Notes: generated by a model from the letters alone, not told the origin. A DNA stretch of 64,000 nucleotides from an uncultured Cyclobacteriaceae bacterium (GCA_943788235.1 CALSPM010000005.1:520001-584000), one strand, 5' to 3'; shown: positions 47,770 through 60,031, numbered from the stretch's first letter. Numbers and translations: made by a program.

Positions 47770-48993
47770 ATGAGTCGCTTTAAAATACTTAATGCCATAG
47801 ACATATACGCCTCTGGATCCATACAAAAATGGATTGTTCTTGCTCTTTGCCTAGGTATAGGTGTTGGATCGGTACGCTATACAAACGAGCTAGTTAAAGA
47901 AATTAAAAAAAGAGAGGATTGGCAGGTGAATTTATATGCTAAAGCGCTTGAGTTTATCGCCAATGAACATGAGACCAATCAAAATGCACTTTTTGCTTTG
48001 GAAGAAATTATCCAAGCGAACACGACCATTCCCGTTATTTTAACCAATGAGTGTGGAACTCCTGTTTTTTATAAAAACTTACCTCAGGCAGACCTCATCA
48101 TAGATTCAGAGGAGCGAGCATCTTATTTAGTACAGAAGATTAATGAAATGGGATTGACCAAAGCGCCCATCGTTGTTAATCTAGTCGATGCCCAAGGCAA
48201 TCAGTATGGACAAACCATGATTTATTTTGAAGAGTCAAGCCTTTTGGTGCAGTTGCGTTATTATCCTTATGTTCAATTGGCTGTTATTTTTGTTTTTGTG
48301 CTCATTGTATTTACTGTTTTTAATTATTCAAGGTTGTCAGAGCAGAATCAGATATGGGTGGGTATGGCTAAGGAAACCGCCCACCAATTAGGGACTCCCA
48401 TATCCTCTTTGATGGCATGGGGCCAATATTTCAAAGAGAAATATGTGGAAGATCCCTACATAATAGAGCTAGACAAAGATGTCAAACGTCTTGAAATCAT
48501 CACCCAACGGTTTAGCAGTATCGGGAGTACGCCTAAGATGGCATCTCTCAATATTTATGAACAGGTTAAATTATCTGTTGATTATCTTAAAACAAGGATA
48601 AGCAAAAAGGTAACGATCGACTTTAAGGCACAGGAAGCCGAACATATTTATTTAAACATGAATCCTGAACTTTTTTCTTGGGTTCTTGAAAACTTAATCA
48701 AGAATGCCGTAGATGCGATGGCGGGTGTGGGCCATATTCAAATTTTGATGTTTTGTTCAGGAGTAGATAAATTAATGATTGATATTGAAGACGAGGGCAA
48801 TGGTATTGCGTCGAATAAAATGAGAACAGTTTTTAAGCCCGGATTCACTACTAAAAATAGAGGATGGGGTCTGGGGCTGACCCTAACCAAACGGATCATC
48901 GAAGACTACCATGGTGGGAGGATTTTCATTAAGAACTCAGCGTTGAATAAGGGAACTGCGTTTCGAATTATTTTAAATGCAACCGTACAATAA
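47770..48993 (+). CDS. membrane sensor histidine kinase
   Basis: A 407-residue kinase. One membrane helix lies at about 20-37 and a second near 167-185, bracketing an extracytoplasmic sensor of about 130 residues. There is no HAMP domain. The phosphoacceptor is H205 in KETAHQLGTPISSL, the N box is ENLIKNAVDAM, and the G boxes are DEGNGI and GWGLGLTLTKRI. No response-regulator gene is adjacent, so it is an orphan kinase. It follows the ABC permease by 47 bases and might sense conditions for that pump, which is speculative. Confidence 0.92.
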   Translation: MSRFKILNAIDIYASGSIQKWIVLALCLGIGVGSVRYTNELVKEIKKREDWQVNLYAKALEFIANEHETNQNALFALEEIIQANTTIPVILTNECGTPVFYKNLPQADLIIDSEERASYLVQKINEMGLTKAPIVVNLVDAQGNQYGQTMIYFEESSLLVQLRYYPYVQLAVIFVFVLIVFTVFNYSRLSEQNQIWVGMAKETAHQLGTPISSLMAWGQYFKEKYVEDPYIIELDKDVKRLEIITQRFSSIGSTPKMASLNIYEQVKLSVDYLKTRISKKVTIDFKAQEAEHIYLNMNPELFSWVLENLIKNAVDAMAGVGHIQILMFCSGVDKLMIDIEDEGNGIASNKMRTVFKPGFTTKNRGWGLGLTLTKRIIEDYHGGRIFIKNSALNKGTAFRIILNATVQ

Positions 48994-49003
48994 ATAGAAT
49001 AAT

Positions 49004-50014
49004 ATGATTGAAATCAGCGGAGCATCCGCTCATAAGTTTATTTCTCATTATCATGCTCCAGATTGTATCATGGCATCCAAGGCTGTAGAGATTGAGGCAA
49101 CTATGTCTCATGAGGTAGCTCAAATTTTACTCCCTCGAATCATCGCCTCGGAAGGAGAATTCATTTTTGATCATGATGTAAATATTGAGCTGAACTCTGT
49201 GAGAAAGCTGTTGCTGGATTATTTTGGAGGAATCAGTAATTTCTATGAGATGACTGTTGGTGTAATGAAAGTGCTTGCTGCTTCAGAAAAAAATATCAGT
49301 GAGGGAGAGGTATACATGACAGCTTTTGATCAGATCATCTATGATCAAAAGCCTTGTCAAGCTGTGGGCATATTTAAGATAGATGGCAAGCAATCTTTTA
49401 TCGAATCTTCGCTGATGGATGATCAATTAACCATGACTCTGAATAAGGGTATTGGTATTAAAGACCTCAACAAGGGAGCCTTAATTATTTTGGATTCGGA
49501 TCAAAATGAAATGATTTTGAAAGTATTTCAAAATCATCCCGATATCAAATACTGGCGCCATCAGTTTTTAATGATTAGGCCTCTTGAAAATGAATTTTAT
49601 CAAACCAAAAACACAATGAACCTTTGTAAAGATTTTGCTTTAAAGGGCTTAAATGAGATGGCTAAAGTAGACCAAGTGGATTTGCTCAATAAGACGGTAG
49701 ATTATTTTAGTGAAAAGCAATCATTTGACCAATCTGAATTTGAGGAGGAGGTATTGGCCTCGACAGATATAAAGGCTGCATTTAATAGCTACAAAGACAG
49801 CTTTGAGGAAAAACATCAGATCGAAGCTATGAGCGAACAATTTGAAATTTCAAAACCCGCTTTCAAGGTGGCCAAGAAATACATCAAATCGGTCATTAAA
49901 CTGGACCGTAACTTTCATGTGTATGTCCATGGTCAAAGGCAAGAGATTGAAAGAGGTTATGATGAGGTCCGTGGCAAAAATTATTATAAACTGTATTTCG
50001 ATCAGGAAAGTTAA
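49004..50014 (+). CDS. nucleoid-associated protein of the NA37 family
   Basis: A 336-residue protein of the 37-kDa nucleoid-associated (NdpA/YejK-like) family. NA37 features include an N-terminal HDVNIELNSVRKLLLDYF, a central IDGKQSFIESSL stretch, and the C-terminal FEISKPAFKVAKKYIKSVIKLD. It is probably cytoplasmic and nucleic-acid associated. It begins 10 bases after the kinase gene and probably shares its transcript. The biological role of this family in Bacteroidota is unclear. Confidence 0.85.
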   Translation: MIEISGASAHKFISHYHAPDCIMASKAVEIEATMSHEVAQILLPRIIASEGEFIFDHDVNIELNSVRKLLLDYFGGISNFYEMTVGVMKVLAASEKNISEGEVYMTAFDQIIYDQKPCQAVGIFKIDGKQSFIESSLMDDQLTMTLNKGIGIKDLNKGALIILDSDQNEMILKVFQNHPDIKYWRHQFLMIRPLENEFYQTKNTMNLCKDFALKGLNEMAKVDQVDLLNKTVDYFSEKQSFDQSEFEEEVLASTDIKAAFNSYKDSFEEKHQIEAMSEQFEISKPAFKVAKKYIKSVIKLDRNFHVYVHGQRQEIERGYDEVRGKNYYKLYFDQES

Positions 50015-50027
50015 AATAAGGGATGTG

Positions 50028-50984
50028 TTAACTCATCCATATTTTTTTCCAAATGTCTTCTAAATGTTTTTTGGTGGCCCTAATACCATCGGCCTCACTA
50101 AGTTCTGTCCCTTCATATTCGATGCCAATGTGACCATTAAAATTCTGGGCTTTAACTAAAAGGAGCATTTTTTCGTAATCAAAATTACGATGCACGCCAT
50201 TGGTATGAAAGTTATAAGCTTTGGCGCTTACTCCTTTAGCATAGGGTAGTAGGGTTTCAACGCCTAGGTAAGGGTCATACATTTCAAGGCAAGAACCATC
50301 TTGAGTACTTCCCCATTGAGCGCTCAGGCACCAGTTTCCAAAATCGGGTAAAGTACCTAGGTTAGGTAGATTGATCTCTTTGATGATAGAGCTGATGAGT
50401 TGGGCATTTGAACTGAACAGTCCGTGGTTTTCAATTAAAACATTGATCTCTTCTTTAGCTGCGTAGTTGGCGAGCTGGCTTAGCCCGTCGATCAAAGAGG
50501 CTTTAAAAATTGAGGGATCGGAAGCTCCGAAGGCGTTAACCCGTATCGAATGGCACCCCATGATTTTAGCCGCATGGATCCATTTATAATGATTTTCAAC
50601 GGCTTTTTGTCTGAGTTTATTATCCTTGCCTGCCAAATCACCTTCGTCATCGACCATTATCAGTAAATTTTGAACGGCGAGCGCATCAGATCTTTCTTTC
50701 ATATTGATCCAAAAAATTTCGTCATTACCTTTTTCTTTATAAAAACTATTTACGTATTCTACGGCAGGGATACCAAACTCTTTTTTAGAGATTTCGGAAA
50801 ATAAAACAGGATCTAAAGTCCCCGATTCAAAAGCATTGTGGAGGGACCATTGTGCCAATGAAAGTTTAAGTTTTTTCCCGAGATGCTCAAAGGAGATGCT
50901 CTTCGCATTTGATAGAAAGGGTATTTGGGTACTTATAAATCCCAGTGCAATTTGCTTGATAAATTGTCTTTTAGATGATTCCAT
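50028..50984 (-). CDS. exported sugar phosphate isomerase/epimerase-like TIM-barrel protein
   Basis: A 318-residue protein. The N-terminus MESSKRQFIKQIALGFISTQ is a signal of the RRxFxK Tat-like type, although the twin Arg reads KR. The body is an AP-endonuclease-2/xylose-isomerase-like TIM barrel with VLIENHGLFS, GTLPDFGNWC and HIGIEYEGTE providing acidic metal ligands. Relatives are hydroxypyruvate isomerases or sugar epimerases of unknown substrate. It is convergent with the NA37 gene, 13 bases apart. A folded periplasmic location through Tat would fit the signal. Confidence 0.82.
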   Translation of the reverse strand: MESSKRQFIKQIALGFISTQIPFLSNAKSISFEHLGKKLKLSLAQWSLHNAFESGTLDPVLFSEISKKEFGIPAVEYVNSFYKEKGNDEIFWINMKERSDALAVQNLLIMVDDEGDLAGKDNKLRQKAVENHYKWIHAAKIMGCHSIRVNAFGASDPSIFKASLIDGLSQLANYAAKEEINVLIENHGLFSSNAQLISSIIKEINLPNLGTLPDFGNWCLSAQWGSTQDGSCLEMYDPYLGVETLLPYAKGVSAKAYNFHTNGVHRNFDYEKMLLLVKAQNFNGHIGIEYEGTELSEADGIRATKKHLEDIWKKIWMS

Positions 50985-52793
<1,809 letters not shown>

Positions 52794-52796
52794 GAT

Positions 52797-53054
52797 ATGT
52801 TTATTGAAATTGTAACCCCGGACAAAAAGGTATTTGAAGGAGAGGCCACAAGCGCTATCTTTCCAGGGTCCGATGGATCTTTTCAGATTTTGAATAATCA
52901 TGCGGCTTTAGTTTCGACGTTGGGTAAAGGAAATATTATCTTTGTTAAAACGCTCAACAATAAGTCAGAGGAAGTTCAGATGGAAGTGGATGGTGGAGTT
53001 GTGGAAGTATTGAACAATAAAGTTACGGTTTTAGCCGAAAAAATCACTGAATAA
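52797..53054 (+). CDS. atpC: ATP synthase F1 subunit epsilon (short form)
   Basis: An 85-residue epsilon subunit consisting only of the N-terminal beta-sandwich: MFIEIVTPDKKVFEGEATSA, then FQILNNHAALVSTLGKG and GGVVEVLNNKVTVLAE. The C-terminal helical hairpin that inhibits ATPase activity in E. coli is absent, which is normal for Bacteroidota short forms. Cotranscribed with atpD, it connects the F1 head to the c-ring. Confidence 0.92.
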   Translation: MFIEIVTPDKKVFEGEATSAIFPGSDGSFQILNNHAALVSTLGKGNIIFVKTLNNKSEEVQMEVDGGVVEVLNNKVTVLAEKITE

Positions 53055-53144
53055 GGAAGAGCGGCTAAACTTCCTCGTACTGATGGCGTTTTCTCATCTC
53101 TTAAACAATCCTACTAAAATCCCGAATTAGTACACTTCTATTCT

Positions 53145-55005
53145 TTACTTCGAGAGGAAATCATTTGAAATAAACTGATAAATCGCTCTGCCGTAATCAG
53201 GTAGGGTATCTGAAGGATACTGATGTGTGTAGGCATTAATCTCGCCATTGTAGACTTGTGATATTGAATCAGATACGAGTCCAAAACCATCTCCATAGCT
53301 ATAATATGCCCGCGGCTGATAATGTGTGGATAGTATATTTCTACCGTATACATATTCAGGATGGTTGATATTCAATTGGGCCAGCAAGGTCGGTGCTAAG
53401 TCTAATTGACAGCTTATACTTGAAATTACCGTATCAGTCACAGCAAGTGCTCCCCCGAGCCACAATAAGGGGATGTGAAAGGTTTCCTTTTGGCCATTGG
53501 ATGTATTTTTAATTTGAGTGGTACCGTGATCAGCTGTTACCACGATTAACGTCTGGTCCCACCAAGTAGTTTTTTTAGCCTGTTCAATGAACTCTCCAAG
53601 ACAGGCATCCGTATAATGCATGGCGCTTTTAAAGCTATTCTCATTATTATCAGAGCCGAATACTGGTTCGACGGGAATGTCAAAGGGTTCATGGCTGCTT
53701 AAGGTGAATAGGGTATAGAAAAAAGGTGTCTCTTCCTTTTTAAGATCATTAAATAGAGTATCGAAGACAACATCATCATGAATTCCCCATTTGGTATTGT
53801 TACTTGAAAAATCAAAGTCCAGTTTGCTTATAATTTTATCTGCTTTTCCTTGATTGAAGTAAGCCCTAAAGTTGGCAAAATCAATTTCGCCTCCGTAGTA
53901 AAACGCAGTTTGGTAATCCTGCTCTTTTATTAATTTTATTAGGTGAGGTAACTTTTCAGTCTTGAAAGGGTTTTCAATAATGGCATTCGTAAGGCAATCC
54001 AGGATAACTACTGAACAGGCTACCGATTCCTCTGTTTGAACGATGTCCTGAGGCATAGAACTGTGAAAATAAAACACCCTCTTTGCTGAGTTTATTAAGT
54101 TGTGGGGTAACGGATTTGACCCCTTCCAATACTTCTACTCCTTTGGCGGTAAAACTTTCGAGTATGATGAGTAGGATGTTGGGTTGAGGTGTATTGAGGA
54201 GTGAAAGATAAGGGGTTCCCTTCGTAGGAGCACCGTTAATTTTACTGAATAGGTCAGCCGCAACAGAATCTGGCATTAAGTCATAGCGGGCATCAATTTT
54301 TGATGCTTTTTTCATGGAATAAACAAAATTCCAGATTGTATTGACTGCGGCATGATTGACCGCCATATTATCAGTATCAAAGTAAACAGCACCTACATTG
54401 ATCGGGATACCCAATCTGAAGGGAATAATACTGAATCCACCTCTGATGGGGATGAGAGACAATGCGATCAAAGTAAAAAAAAGTAAGGGCTTTTGCCAAT
54501 AGTATCTATTTTTAAAATTAAATGAAAATCGACCCACCAACCAAGCAGTAATTTTAAAATGAGAATAAAATAATAATAAGCTGAGCAGTATAGGAAAAAC
54601 CAATGTTTTGAAAGTAATAGAATGGGTAATTTGTTTGGGATCATTTAGGTACCTTAAATGCATGGCATCGAATTTCTCTCCCCAGTAAGAATAAACTTCC
54701 AAGTCTATGATTTCAACAATAGAAACTGTGGCAAGAATGAGAGTGATAGATCCCAAAAGTATACGTGTCGATACTTTTGGACCAATGGCAGGAGACGCAG
54801 CCAGTATAAGTGAGGGGATCAACATCATATAGCCTGAAAAAGAAAGATCCAACTTCAATCCATATAAATAGCTTAGCAATAATGTTTCGATGTTAGCATC
54901 AGCAAAAGCTGATACATTGTAAAGAATAAATACAGTTCGGTAAAAAACAAAATAAAGTATGAATACACCCCAAAGTGAAAAATATTTAAATAAATTATTT
55001 TTCAT
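53145..55005 (-). CDS. LTA-synthase/sulfatase-type membrane enzyme (frame broken by one base)
   Basis: Spliced it is about 619 residues: five N-terminal membrane helices (residues about 8-200), then an alkaline-phosphatase-fold domain with NILLIILESFTAK, GHRSNRGIGSLFSSYPG and VVTADHG. The frame ends at 53974 after an extra base in AA at 53991-53992 (plus strand); removing it gives GLPTNAIIENPFKTEKLPHL. The likely nucleophile is the Ser of GHRSNRG, where relatives often have Thr. It probably transfers a phosphoalcohol group to an envelope component; sulfatase activity is less likely. Confidence 0.84.
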
Positions 55006-55124
55006 ATCAAAGGAGTGCTGAGGCTTACTTCAATGATCTCAGCCTTTTCACAAAGGCCAATTAAAGTAAAAATATATTTATTCATAGATTTTGATAAGTA
55101 AGCAGAATGGATACAGGATCGAAA

Positions 55125-55451
55125 TCAGTTGTCTTTTGATTTTTTTTCATCCTTTGTTTTCTTACGCTTGAATCGATTGATCATTTTTTTTTCATAGCTC
55201 CAAAAAAAATCAAATTGGCCCAAGAGCGACCCATAAAAAAGTAAAATGCTGTTGTATATGGGTAGAATACAAATGAGGTAAATTATAGTAAACATCGTAC
55301 TTTTTTCCCCATCAACGGTAAAATAATCAACAATGGGTTTTTTAATCAGTAGGACGGTGGATCCCGTCAAAGCGAACACAATGAGGATCATGGCGAATTG
55401 ACCAGAGCTCTTGACCTTCCATTTTTCTTTTAATTTATTAATCCAATTCAT
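55125..55451 (-). CDS. small two-helix membrane protein of unknown function
   Basis: A 108-residue protein with two hydrophobic segments (about 20-38 and 54-78), a conserved-looking GQFAMILIVFALTGST stretch, and a very basic Lys-rich tail. It resembles a small uncharacterised Bacteroidota family (possibly DUF6787). Function is unknown. Its start overlaps the end of the RluA-type gene by 14 bases, so the two are coupled. Confidence 0.75.
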   Translation of the reverse strand: MNWINKLKEKWKVKSSGQFAMILIVFALTGSTVLLIKKPIVDYFTVDGEKSTMFTIIYLICILPIYNSILLFYGSLLGQFDFFWSYEKKMINRFKRKKTKDEKKSKDN

Positions 55452-56130
55452 TGATTGTGTTTAAATAGGGTTTCCAATAGACCCCCTTGGGTGTCGCCCG
55501 AAGGGAGATTTTTTCTTTTTTTATTGGATGCTCAAATTCGATTTTGAATGCATGTAGGCAAATACTTTTATCAGGATTAGGTGTGGCATAACCGTATTTT
55601 AAATCTCCTTGTATTGAGCAAAAAATTTTTGCCAATTGGACTCGAATTTGATGAGGTCTCCCTGTTTCTGGTTTTACTAACAGTAAAGAATGTCCGCTGT
55701 CGTACATCAAAGTACGATAGTTTAATATTGACTTTTTACCACTGCTCTTATCCTTATTAAAGGCTTTAGTAATGTTCTTGGTTTCATCTTTCACCAACCA
55801 ATGGGTCAAGGCACCATTCAACTCTTGCGGTCTAGCCTTCACGACGGCCACATAGGTTTTTTGTATCATTTGATCTCTGAAAAGGGCCGTGAGTCGGGTC
55901 AAGGCCTTGGAGGTTCTCGCGAAAATGACTATTCCACTGACCGGTCGATCCAAGCGATGTGCCGGATTGAGAAATACATCTCCGGGCTTATTGTACTTTT
56001 TTTTGATATAGTTTTTACCCCAGTTAGTTAAAGTAGCATCACCTGTTTTATCACCCTGTACTAACCAGCCAATGGGCTTGTTAACAACCAATAAATGATT
56101 GTCTTCATATATTATTTTTGGATCGATCAA
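55438..56130 (-). CDS. RluA-family pseudouridine synthase
   Basis: A 230-residue enzyme of the short RluA/RluC type. The catalytic Asp is in HRLDRPVSGIVIFARTSKA near residue 60, and the closing RPHQIRVQLA is standard. There is no N-terminal S4 domain, as with RluA or TruC. It converts uridine to pseudouridine in rRNA or tRNA; the target cannot be decided from sequence. It starts 6 bases after prfC and is followed by the small membrane protein gene. Confidence 0.9.
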   Translation of the reverse strand: MIDPKIIYEDNHLLVVNKPIGWLVQGDKTGDATLTNWGKNYIKKKYNKPGDVFLNPAHRLDRPVSGIVIFARTSKALTRLTALFRDQMIQKTYVAVVKARPQELNGALTHWLVKDETKNITKAFNKDKSSGKKSILNYRTLMYDSGHSLLLVKPETGRPHQIRVQLAKIFCSIQGDLKYGYATPNPDKSICLHAFKIEFEHPIKKEKISLRATPKGVYWKPYLNTINELD

Positions 56131-56136
56131 TTTATT

Positions 56137-57723
56137 TTAAAATTCACTTATGGAATGAAATTGAATATTTGGAAAATTATCTTCTACCATCTGTAACCAT
56201 GATTTTGATTCTGCCATAAAGACAAGTTTATCTTCCTTATCTTTCGCAATATGCCGGTATTTATCTTTGACAAAGGCCTCTAATATATTTTTATCCGAGG
56301 CGTCGATCCAACAAGCTTTATAAATATTGATAGGTGAAAAACTTACTTTTGCATTGTATTCATTCAGTAATCGATATTGGAGTACTTCAAATTGCAGTGC
56401 ACCGACAGTACCCACCACTTTTCTAGTACCCATTTCGTAGGTAAATAGTTGGGCCACACCTTCATCCATGAGCTGTGTCAATCCCTTTTCAAGTTGCTTG
56501 GATTTCATTGCATCTAAATTGAGGACCTCTTTGAATAGTTCAGGGGAGAAACTTGGAATTCCCTTATATAAGGATTTTTCACCTTCATTGAGGGTATCAC
56601 CTATTTTAAGATTTCCTGTATCATACAAGCCAATGATATCTCCCGGGAAGGCCTCATCTATGGTTTCTTTTTGTTGTGCCATAAAGGCCGTAGCATTTGA
56701 AAAGCGATATTTTTTATCATTTCTTACATGATAATAGTTATTACCCCGTTGGAATTTTCCCGAACAGATTCTGATAAAAGCAATTCTATTTCGATGTCTA
56801 GGATCCATATTTGCATGAATTTTAAATATAAATCCTGAGAATTTGGGGTCTATTGGAGGGATCATTCGGCTCTCGGTATCTCTTGGTTTTGGATGTGGAG
56901 CAATTTCCGTAAAGCAATCAAGCAATTCCCTTATCCCAAAGTTTGACACGGCACTGCCAAAAAAAACAGGAGCTAAATCACCAGAGAGGTAAGCCTCTTG
57001 ATCAAAAGGGTCGTATACGCCGTCTATTAATTCGATGTCTTCTCGGAGCTGGGATAAAGCAGAAGGAGGTAGGTACGTTTCTAATTCAGGATCATTAACA
57101 TCCTTGATATTCACCACATCATCCACTCGTTTGTTTTTTCTAGGTTCGAAAAGGTTAATATTTTTTTCGTAAAGATTATAGACCCCTCTGAGTGTTTTGC
57201 CCATACCGATAGGCCAAGTAAGGGGTTGCACATTTATTTTTAGCTCCTCTTCAATTTCGTCAATCAGATCAAATGGATCACGACCTTCTCTATCTAGCTT
57301 ATTGATGAAGCAAAGGACGGGGGTATTGCGCATGCGACAAACTTCCATGAGTTTTCTGGTCTGTTTTTCTACCCCTTTGACACAGTCAATGACCATGATA
57401 ACACTGTCTACTGCAGTCAAAGTACGGTAGGTATCTTCTGCAAAATCTTCGTGACCCGGCGTGTCTAAAATATTAATTTTTAAACCTTTGTAATCAAAAC
57501 CCATCACCGAGGTTGCGACAGAGATACCTCTTTGTTTTTCTATGGCCATCCAATCGGAACGCGTAGCCATATCTATTTTGTTGGATTTAACAGCCCCTGC
57601 TGTTTGTATGGCCCCGCCAAAGAGCAATAGCTTTTCAGTCAAGGTGGTTTTACCCGCATCAGGGTGGGCGATAATACCAAATGTTTTTCTTTTTTTTATT
57701 TCTTCAGCTAGAGCCATGTACAT
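56137..57723 (-). CDS. prfC: peptide chain release factor 3
   Basis: A 528-residue translational GTPase, the usual RF3 length. G1 is [11 protein letters not shown]2 is [10 protein letters not shown]3 is DTPGHEDF and G4 is [10 protein letters not shown]. The RF3-specific C-terminal region has [19 protein letters not shown]. It removes RF1 or RF2 from the ribosome after termination. A second ATG two codons in ([12 protein letters not shown]) is the more usual start. It is divergent from dnaK with a 250-base regulatory gap. Confidence 0.95.
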   Translation of the reverse strand: MYMALAEEIKKRKTFGIIAHPDAGKTTLTEKLLLFGGAIQTAGAVKSNKIDMATRSDWMAIEKQRGISVATSVMGFDYKGLKINILDTPGHEDFAEDTYRTLTAVDSVIMVIDCVKGVEKQTRKLMEVCRMRNTPVLCFINKLDREGRDPFDLIDEIEEELKINVQPLTWPIGMGKTLRGVYNLYEKNINLFEPRKNKRVDDVVNIKDVNDPELETYLPPSALSQLREDIELIDGVYDPFDQEAYLSGDLAPVFFGSAVSNFGIRELLDCFTEIAPHPKPRDTESRMIPPIDPKFSGFIFKIHANMDPRHRNRIAFIRICSGKFQRGNNYYHVRNDKKYRFSNATAFMAQQKETIDEAFPGDIIGLYDTGNLKIGDTLNEGEKSLYKGIPSFSPELFKEVLNLDAMKSKQLEKGLTQLMDEGVAQLFTYEMGTRKVVGTVGALQFEVLQYRLLNEYNAKVSFSPINIYKACWIDASDKNILEAFVKDKYRHIAKDKEDKLVFMAESKSWLQMVEDNFPNIQFHSISEF

Positions 57724-57785
57724 TAATTGAACCGCAAAATTAATGATAATTAGCTTAACCTTTCCTTTTTATCCTGTGATCTGTT

Positions 57786-57815
57786 TGTCAGTAAACAAAA
57801 TACACTAATCTGACA
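57786..57815. promoter_or_regulatory. distal CTGACA/TGTCAG half-sites upstream of dnaK
   Basis: TGTCAG at 57786-57791 and CTGACA at 57810-57815 are the same six-base half-sites as in the perfect palindrome at 57886-57900, in opposite order and 18 bases apart. They lie about 70-110 bases upstream of the proximal palindrome, as expected of multiple binding sites for one regulator. Confidence 0.5.
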
Positions 57816-57885
57816 TATCGAAGACCAGAATAGTTAAAAGTAAGCAATCCTTGTCTTGATCTTAATTTTTATTTCATAAGAATCG

Positions 57886-57927
57886 CTGACATTGTGTCAG
57901 TAAAAAGCTTTTGGCACAAGCATTGTT
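57886..57927 (+). promoter_or_regulatory. palindromic operator and sigma-54-like promoter of dnaK
   Basis: A perfect inverted repeat CTGACA-TTG-TGTCAG occupies 57886-57900. Ten bases further TTGGCAC (57911-57917) is followed after five bases by TTGTT (57923-57927). This matches the sigma-54 -24/-12 consensus (TTGGCACG-N4-TTGCW) in spacing and at all but two positions. The start point would be near 57936, about 38 bases before the dnaK ATG. No TAnnTTTG element is present in this gap. Confidence 0.6.
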
Positions 57928-57973
57928 ATTTAGAAAATTGAGAATAAAAAATGTTAATACAAATTAAACAGAA

Positions 57974-59893
57974 ATGGGTAAAATTATAGGCATCGACCTG
58001 GGCACTACGAACTCTTGTGTGGCCGTGATGGAAGGAAATGAACCGGTTGTGATACAAAATAGCGAAGGCAGAAGAACGACACCATCAACTTTAGCATTCC
58101 TTGATGGAGGTAATGGAGAACGTAAAGTTGGAGATCCTGCTAAAAGACAGGCGATCACCAATCCACAACACACCATTAGCTCTGTCAAACGATTCATGGG
58201 AAAACGGTTTTCTGACGTTAAGAACGAAATGAGACATATTTCGTATGAGCTTGAGTCTGGAACCAATGATGTGGTAAGAGTAAAAATAGGAGATCGAAAT
58301 TATACTCCACAAGAATTATCAGCGATGATTCTTCAAAAGATGAAATCAACGGCAGAAGATTTTTTAGGAACTGAAGTCACTGAAGCGGTGGTCACCGTTC
58401 CTGCTTACTTCAATGATGCTGAACGACAGGCGACAAAAGAAGCGGGACAGATTGCAGGATTAGATGTCAAGAGAATCATCAATGAGCCTACGGCGGCGGC
58501 ATTGGCTTATGGCTTAGATAAAAAGAATGCCGATATGAAGATCGCGGTGTATGATTTAGGAGGAGGAACATTTGATATTTCCATATTAGAATTGGGTGAA
58601 GGTGTTTTCGAGGTAAAATCTACCAATGGAGACGTTCATTTGGGAGGAGATGATTTTGATGCTGTTATTATCGATTGGTTGGCAGAAGAATTTATTAAAG
58701 ATGAAAATATAGATCTAAGAAAAGATCCGATGGCGCTTCAACGTCTCAAAGAAGCCGCTGAGAAAGCAAAGATAGAATTATCAAGCTCGAGTAGTACAGA
58801 GATCAATTTACCCTACATCATGCCTGTGGATGGGATTCCCAAGCACTTGGTGAGAACTTTATCCAGAGCGGTTTTTGAGCAATTGGCGGGTAGTTTGGTC
58901 CGTAGATCTATGGACCCTGTGAAGAAGGCTTTGAAAGATGCCAATATGTCGACCACTGATATAGATGAGGTGATACTAGTAGGTGGATCTACCAGAATAC
59001 CTAAAATTCAAGAAGAAGTAGAGAAATTTTTTAATAAAAAGCCGTCTAAAGGGGTCAATCCAGATGAAGTGGTAGCTATTGGAGCGGCCATTCAAGGAGG
59101 AGTATTGACAGGAGAAGTTAAAGATGTCCTATTACTTGATGTCACGCCACTTTCTTTGGGAATAGCCACGATGGGTGATGTCATGACCAAGTTAATAGAA
59201 TCAAACACTACGATTCCAAGTAAAAAATCAGAAGTGTTTTCTACGGCAGCAGACAGCCAGCCTTCAGTGGAGATTCATGTATTGCAAGGAGAGCGTCCTA
59301 TGGCCAAAGATAACCGAACGATTGGTAAATTCCATTTGGACGGCATCCCACCTGCACCTCGTGGAGTTCCTCAAATAGAAGTGACTTTTGACATTGATGC
59401 CAATGGTATCCTAAATGTATCAGCCAAAGATAAAGGTACGGGAAAAGAGCAAAAAATCAGAATCGAGGCGTCATCGGGACTCAGTGATGAGGATATAGAG
59501 AAAATGAAGCAAGAGGCCGAGGCCAATGCAGAATCTGATAAATTAGAGAAGGAAAAAGTTGAGAAAATTAATGCTGCAGATGCACTTATTTTCCAAACTG
59601 AAAAACAGTTGGCAGAATACGGAGATAAGGTTTCCGAAGAGAATAAAAAGCCCATTGATGAAGCTTTAGCCAAATTAAAAGAAGTTCATGCGAGTGGAGA
59701 TTTAGCATCCATAGACGTAGCTATGGAAGCCCTCAATAAAGTATGGGAAAGTGCTTCTCAGGAGATTTATGCAGCTCAAGCCAGTGCTGAAGCAGCAGGA
59801 GGCGCAACTGGTCAGGAAGCGCCCGAGGGGGAAGGTAAGGCTGAACAAGATGTGAGTGACGTAGAATACGAAGAAGTAGACGACAAGAAATAA
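57974..59893 (+). CDS. dnaK: chaperone DnaK (Hsp70)
   Basis: A 639-residue Hsp70. The ATPase domain opens with [17 protein letters not shown], the phosphate loop [13 protein letters not shown] follows near 195, and the substrate domain begins near 385 with DVTPLSLGI. The tail ends in an acidic EYEEVDDKK, similar to the EEVD-like ends of other DnaK proteins. grpE and dnaJ are not adjacent. It is a single-gene transcript with a dedicated upstream palindrome/sigma-54-like region and a very strong downstream hairpin. Confidence 0.97.
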   Translation: MGKIIGIDLGTTNSCVAVMEGNEPVVIQNSEGRRTTPSTLAFLDGGNGERKVGDPAKRQAITNPQHTISSVKRFMGKRFSDVKNEMRHISYELESGTNDVVRVKIGDRNYTPQELSAMILQKMKSTAEDFLGTEVTEAVVTVPAYFNDAERQATKEAGQIAGLDVKRIINEPTAAALAYGLDKKNADMKIAVYDLGGGTFDISILELGEGVFEVKSTNGDVHLGGDDFDAVIIDWLAEEFIKDENIDLRKDPMALQRLKEAAEKAKIELSSSSSTEINLPYIMPVDGIPKHLVRTLSRAVFEQLAGSLVRRSMDPVKKALKDANMSTTDIDEVILVGGSTRIPKIQEEVEKFFNKKPSKGVNPDEVVAIGAAIQGGVLTGEVKDVLLLDVTPLSLGIATMGDVMTKLIESNTTIPSKKSEVFSTAADSQPSVEIHVLQGERPMAKDNRTIGKFHLDGIPPAPRGVPQIEVTFDIDANGILNVSAKDKGTGKEQKIRIEASSGLSDEDIEKMKQEAEANAESDKLEKEKVEKINAADALIFQTEKQLAEYGDKVSEENKKPIDEALAKLKEVHASGDLASIDVAMEALNKVWESASQEIYAAQASAEAAGGATGQEAPEGEGKAEQDVSDVEYEEVDDKK

Positions 59894-59898
59894 GCGAA

Positions 59899-59955
59899 AC
59901 GAGGGCTCTTTGATTACCTCACTCAATAGAGGTAATCAAAGAGCCCTCGTTTTTT
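59899..59955 (+). terminator. strong terminator after dnaK
   Basis: A perfect 22-bp stem, 59899-59920 with 59929-59950, has an 8-base loop and is followed by a T run (59950-59955). It lies 6 bases after the dnaK stop and is the strongest hairpin seen in the window. With few T residues it may also protect the mRNA 3' end. Confidence 0.93.
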
Positions 59956-60031
59956 AGGAACGGGATGTGACTTTAATGAAAATATTTTAGTTTAATTGTT
60001 CTCAACTTAAGGAGGAGATTATAATTCTTTT

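Noticed and set aside
53054-53080. Short inverted repeat AGGAAG...CTTCCT after atpC
   Set aside because: The stem is short, the loop long and no T run follows, so a terminator is not supported.
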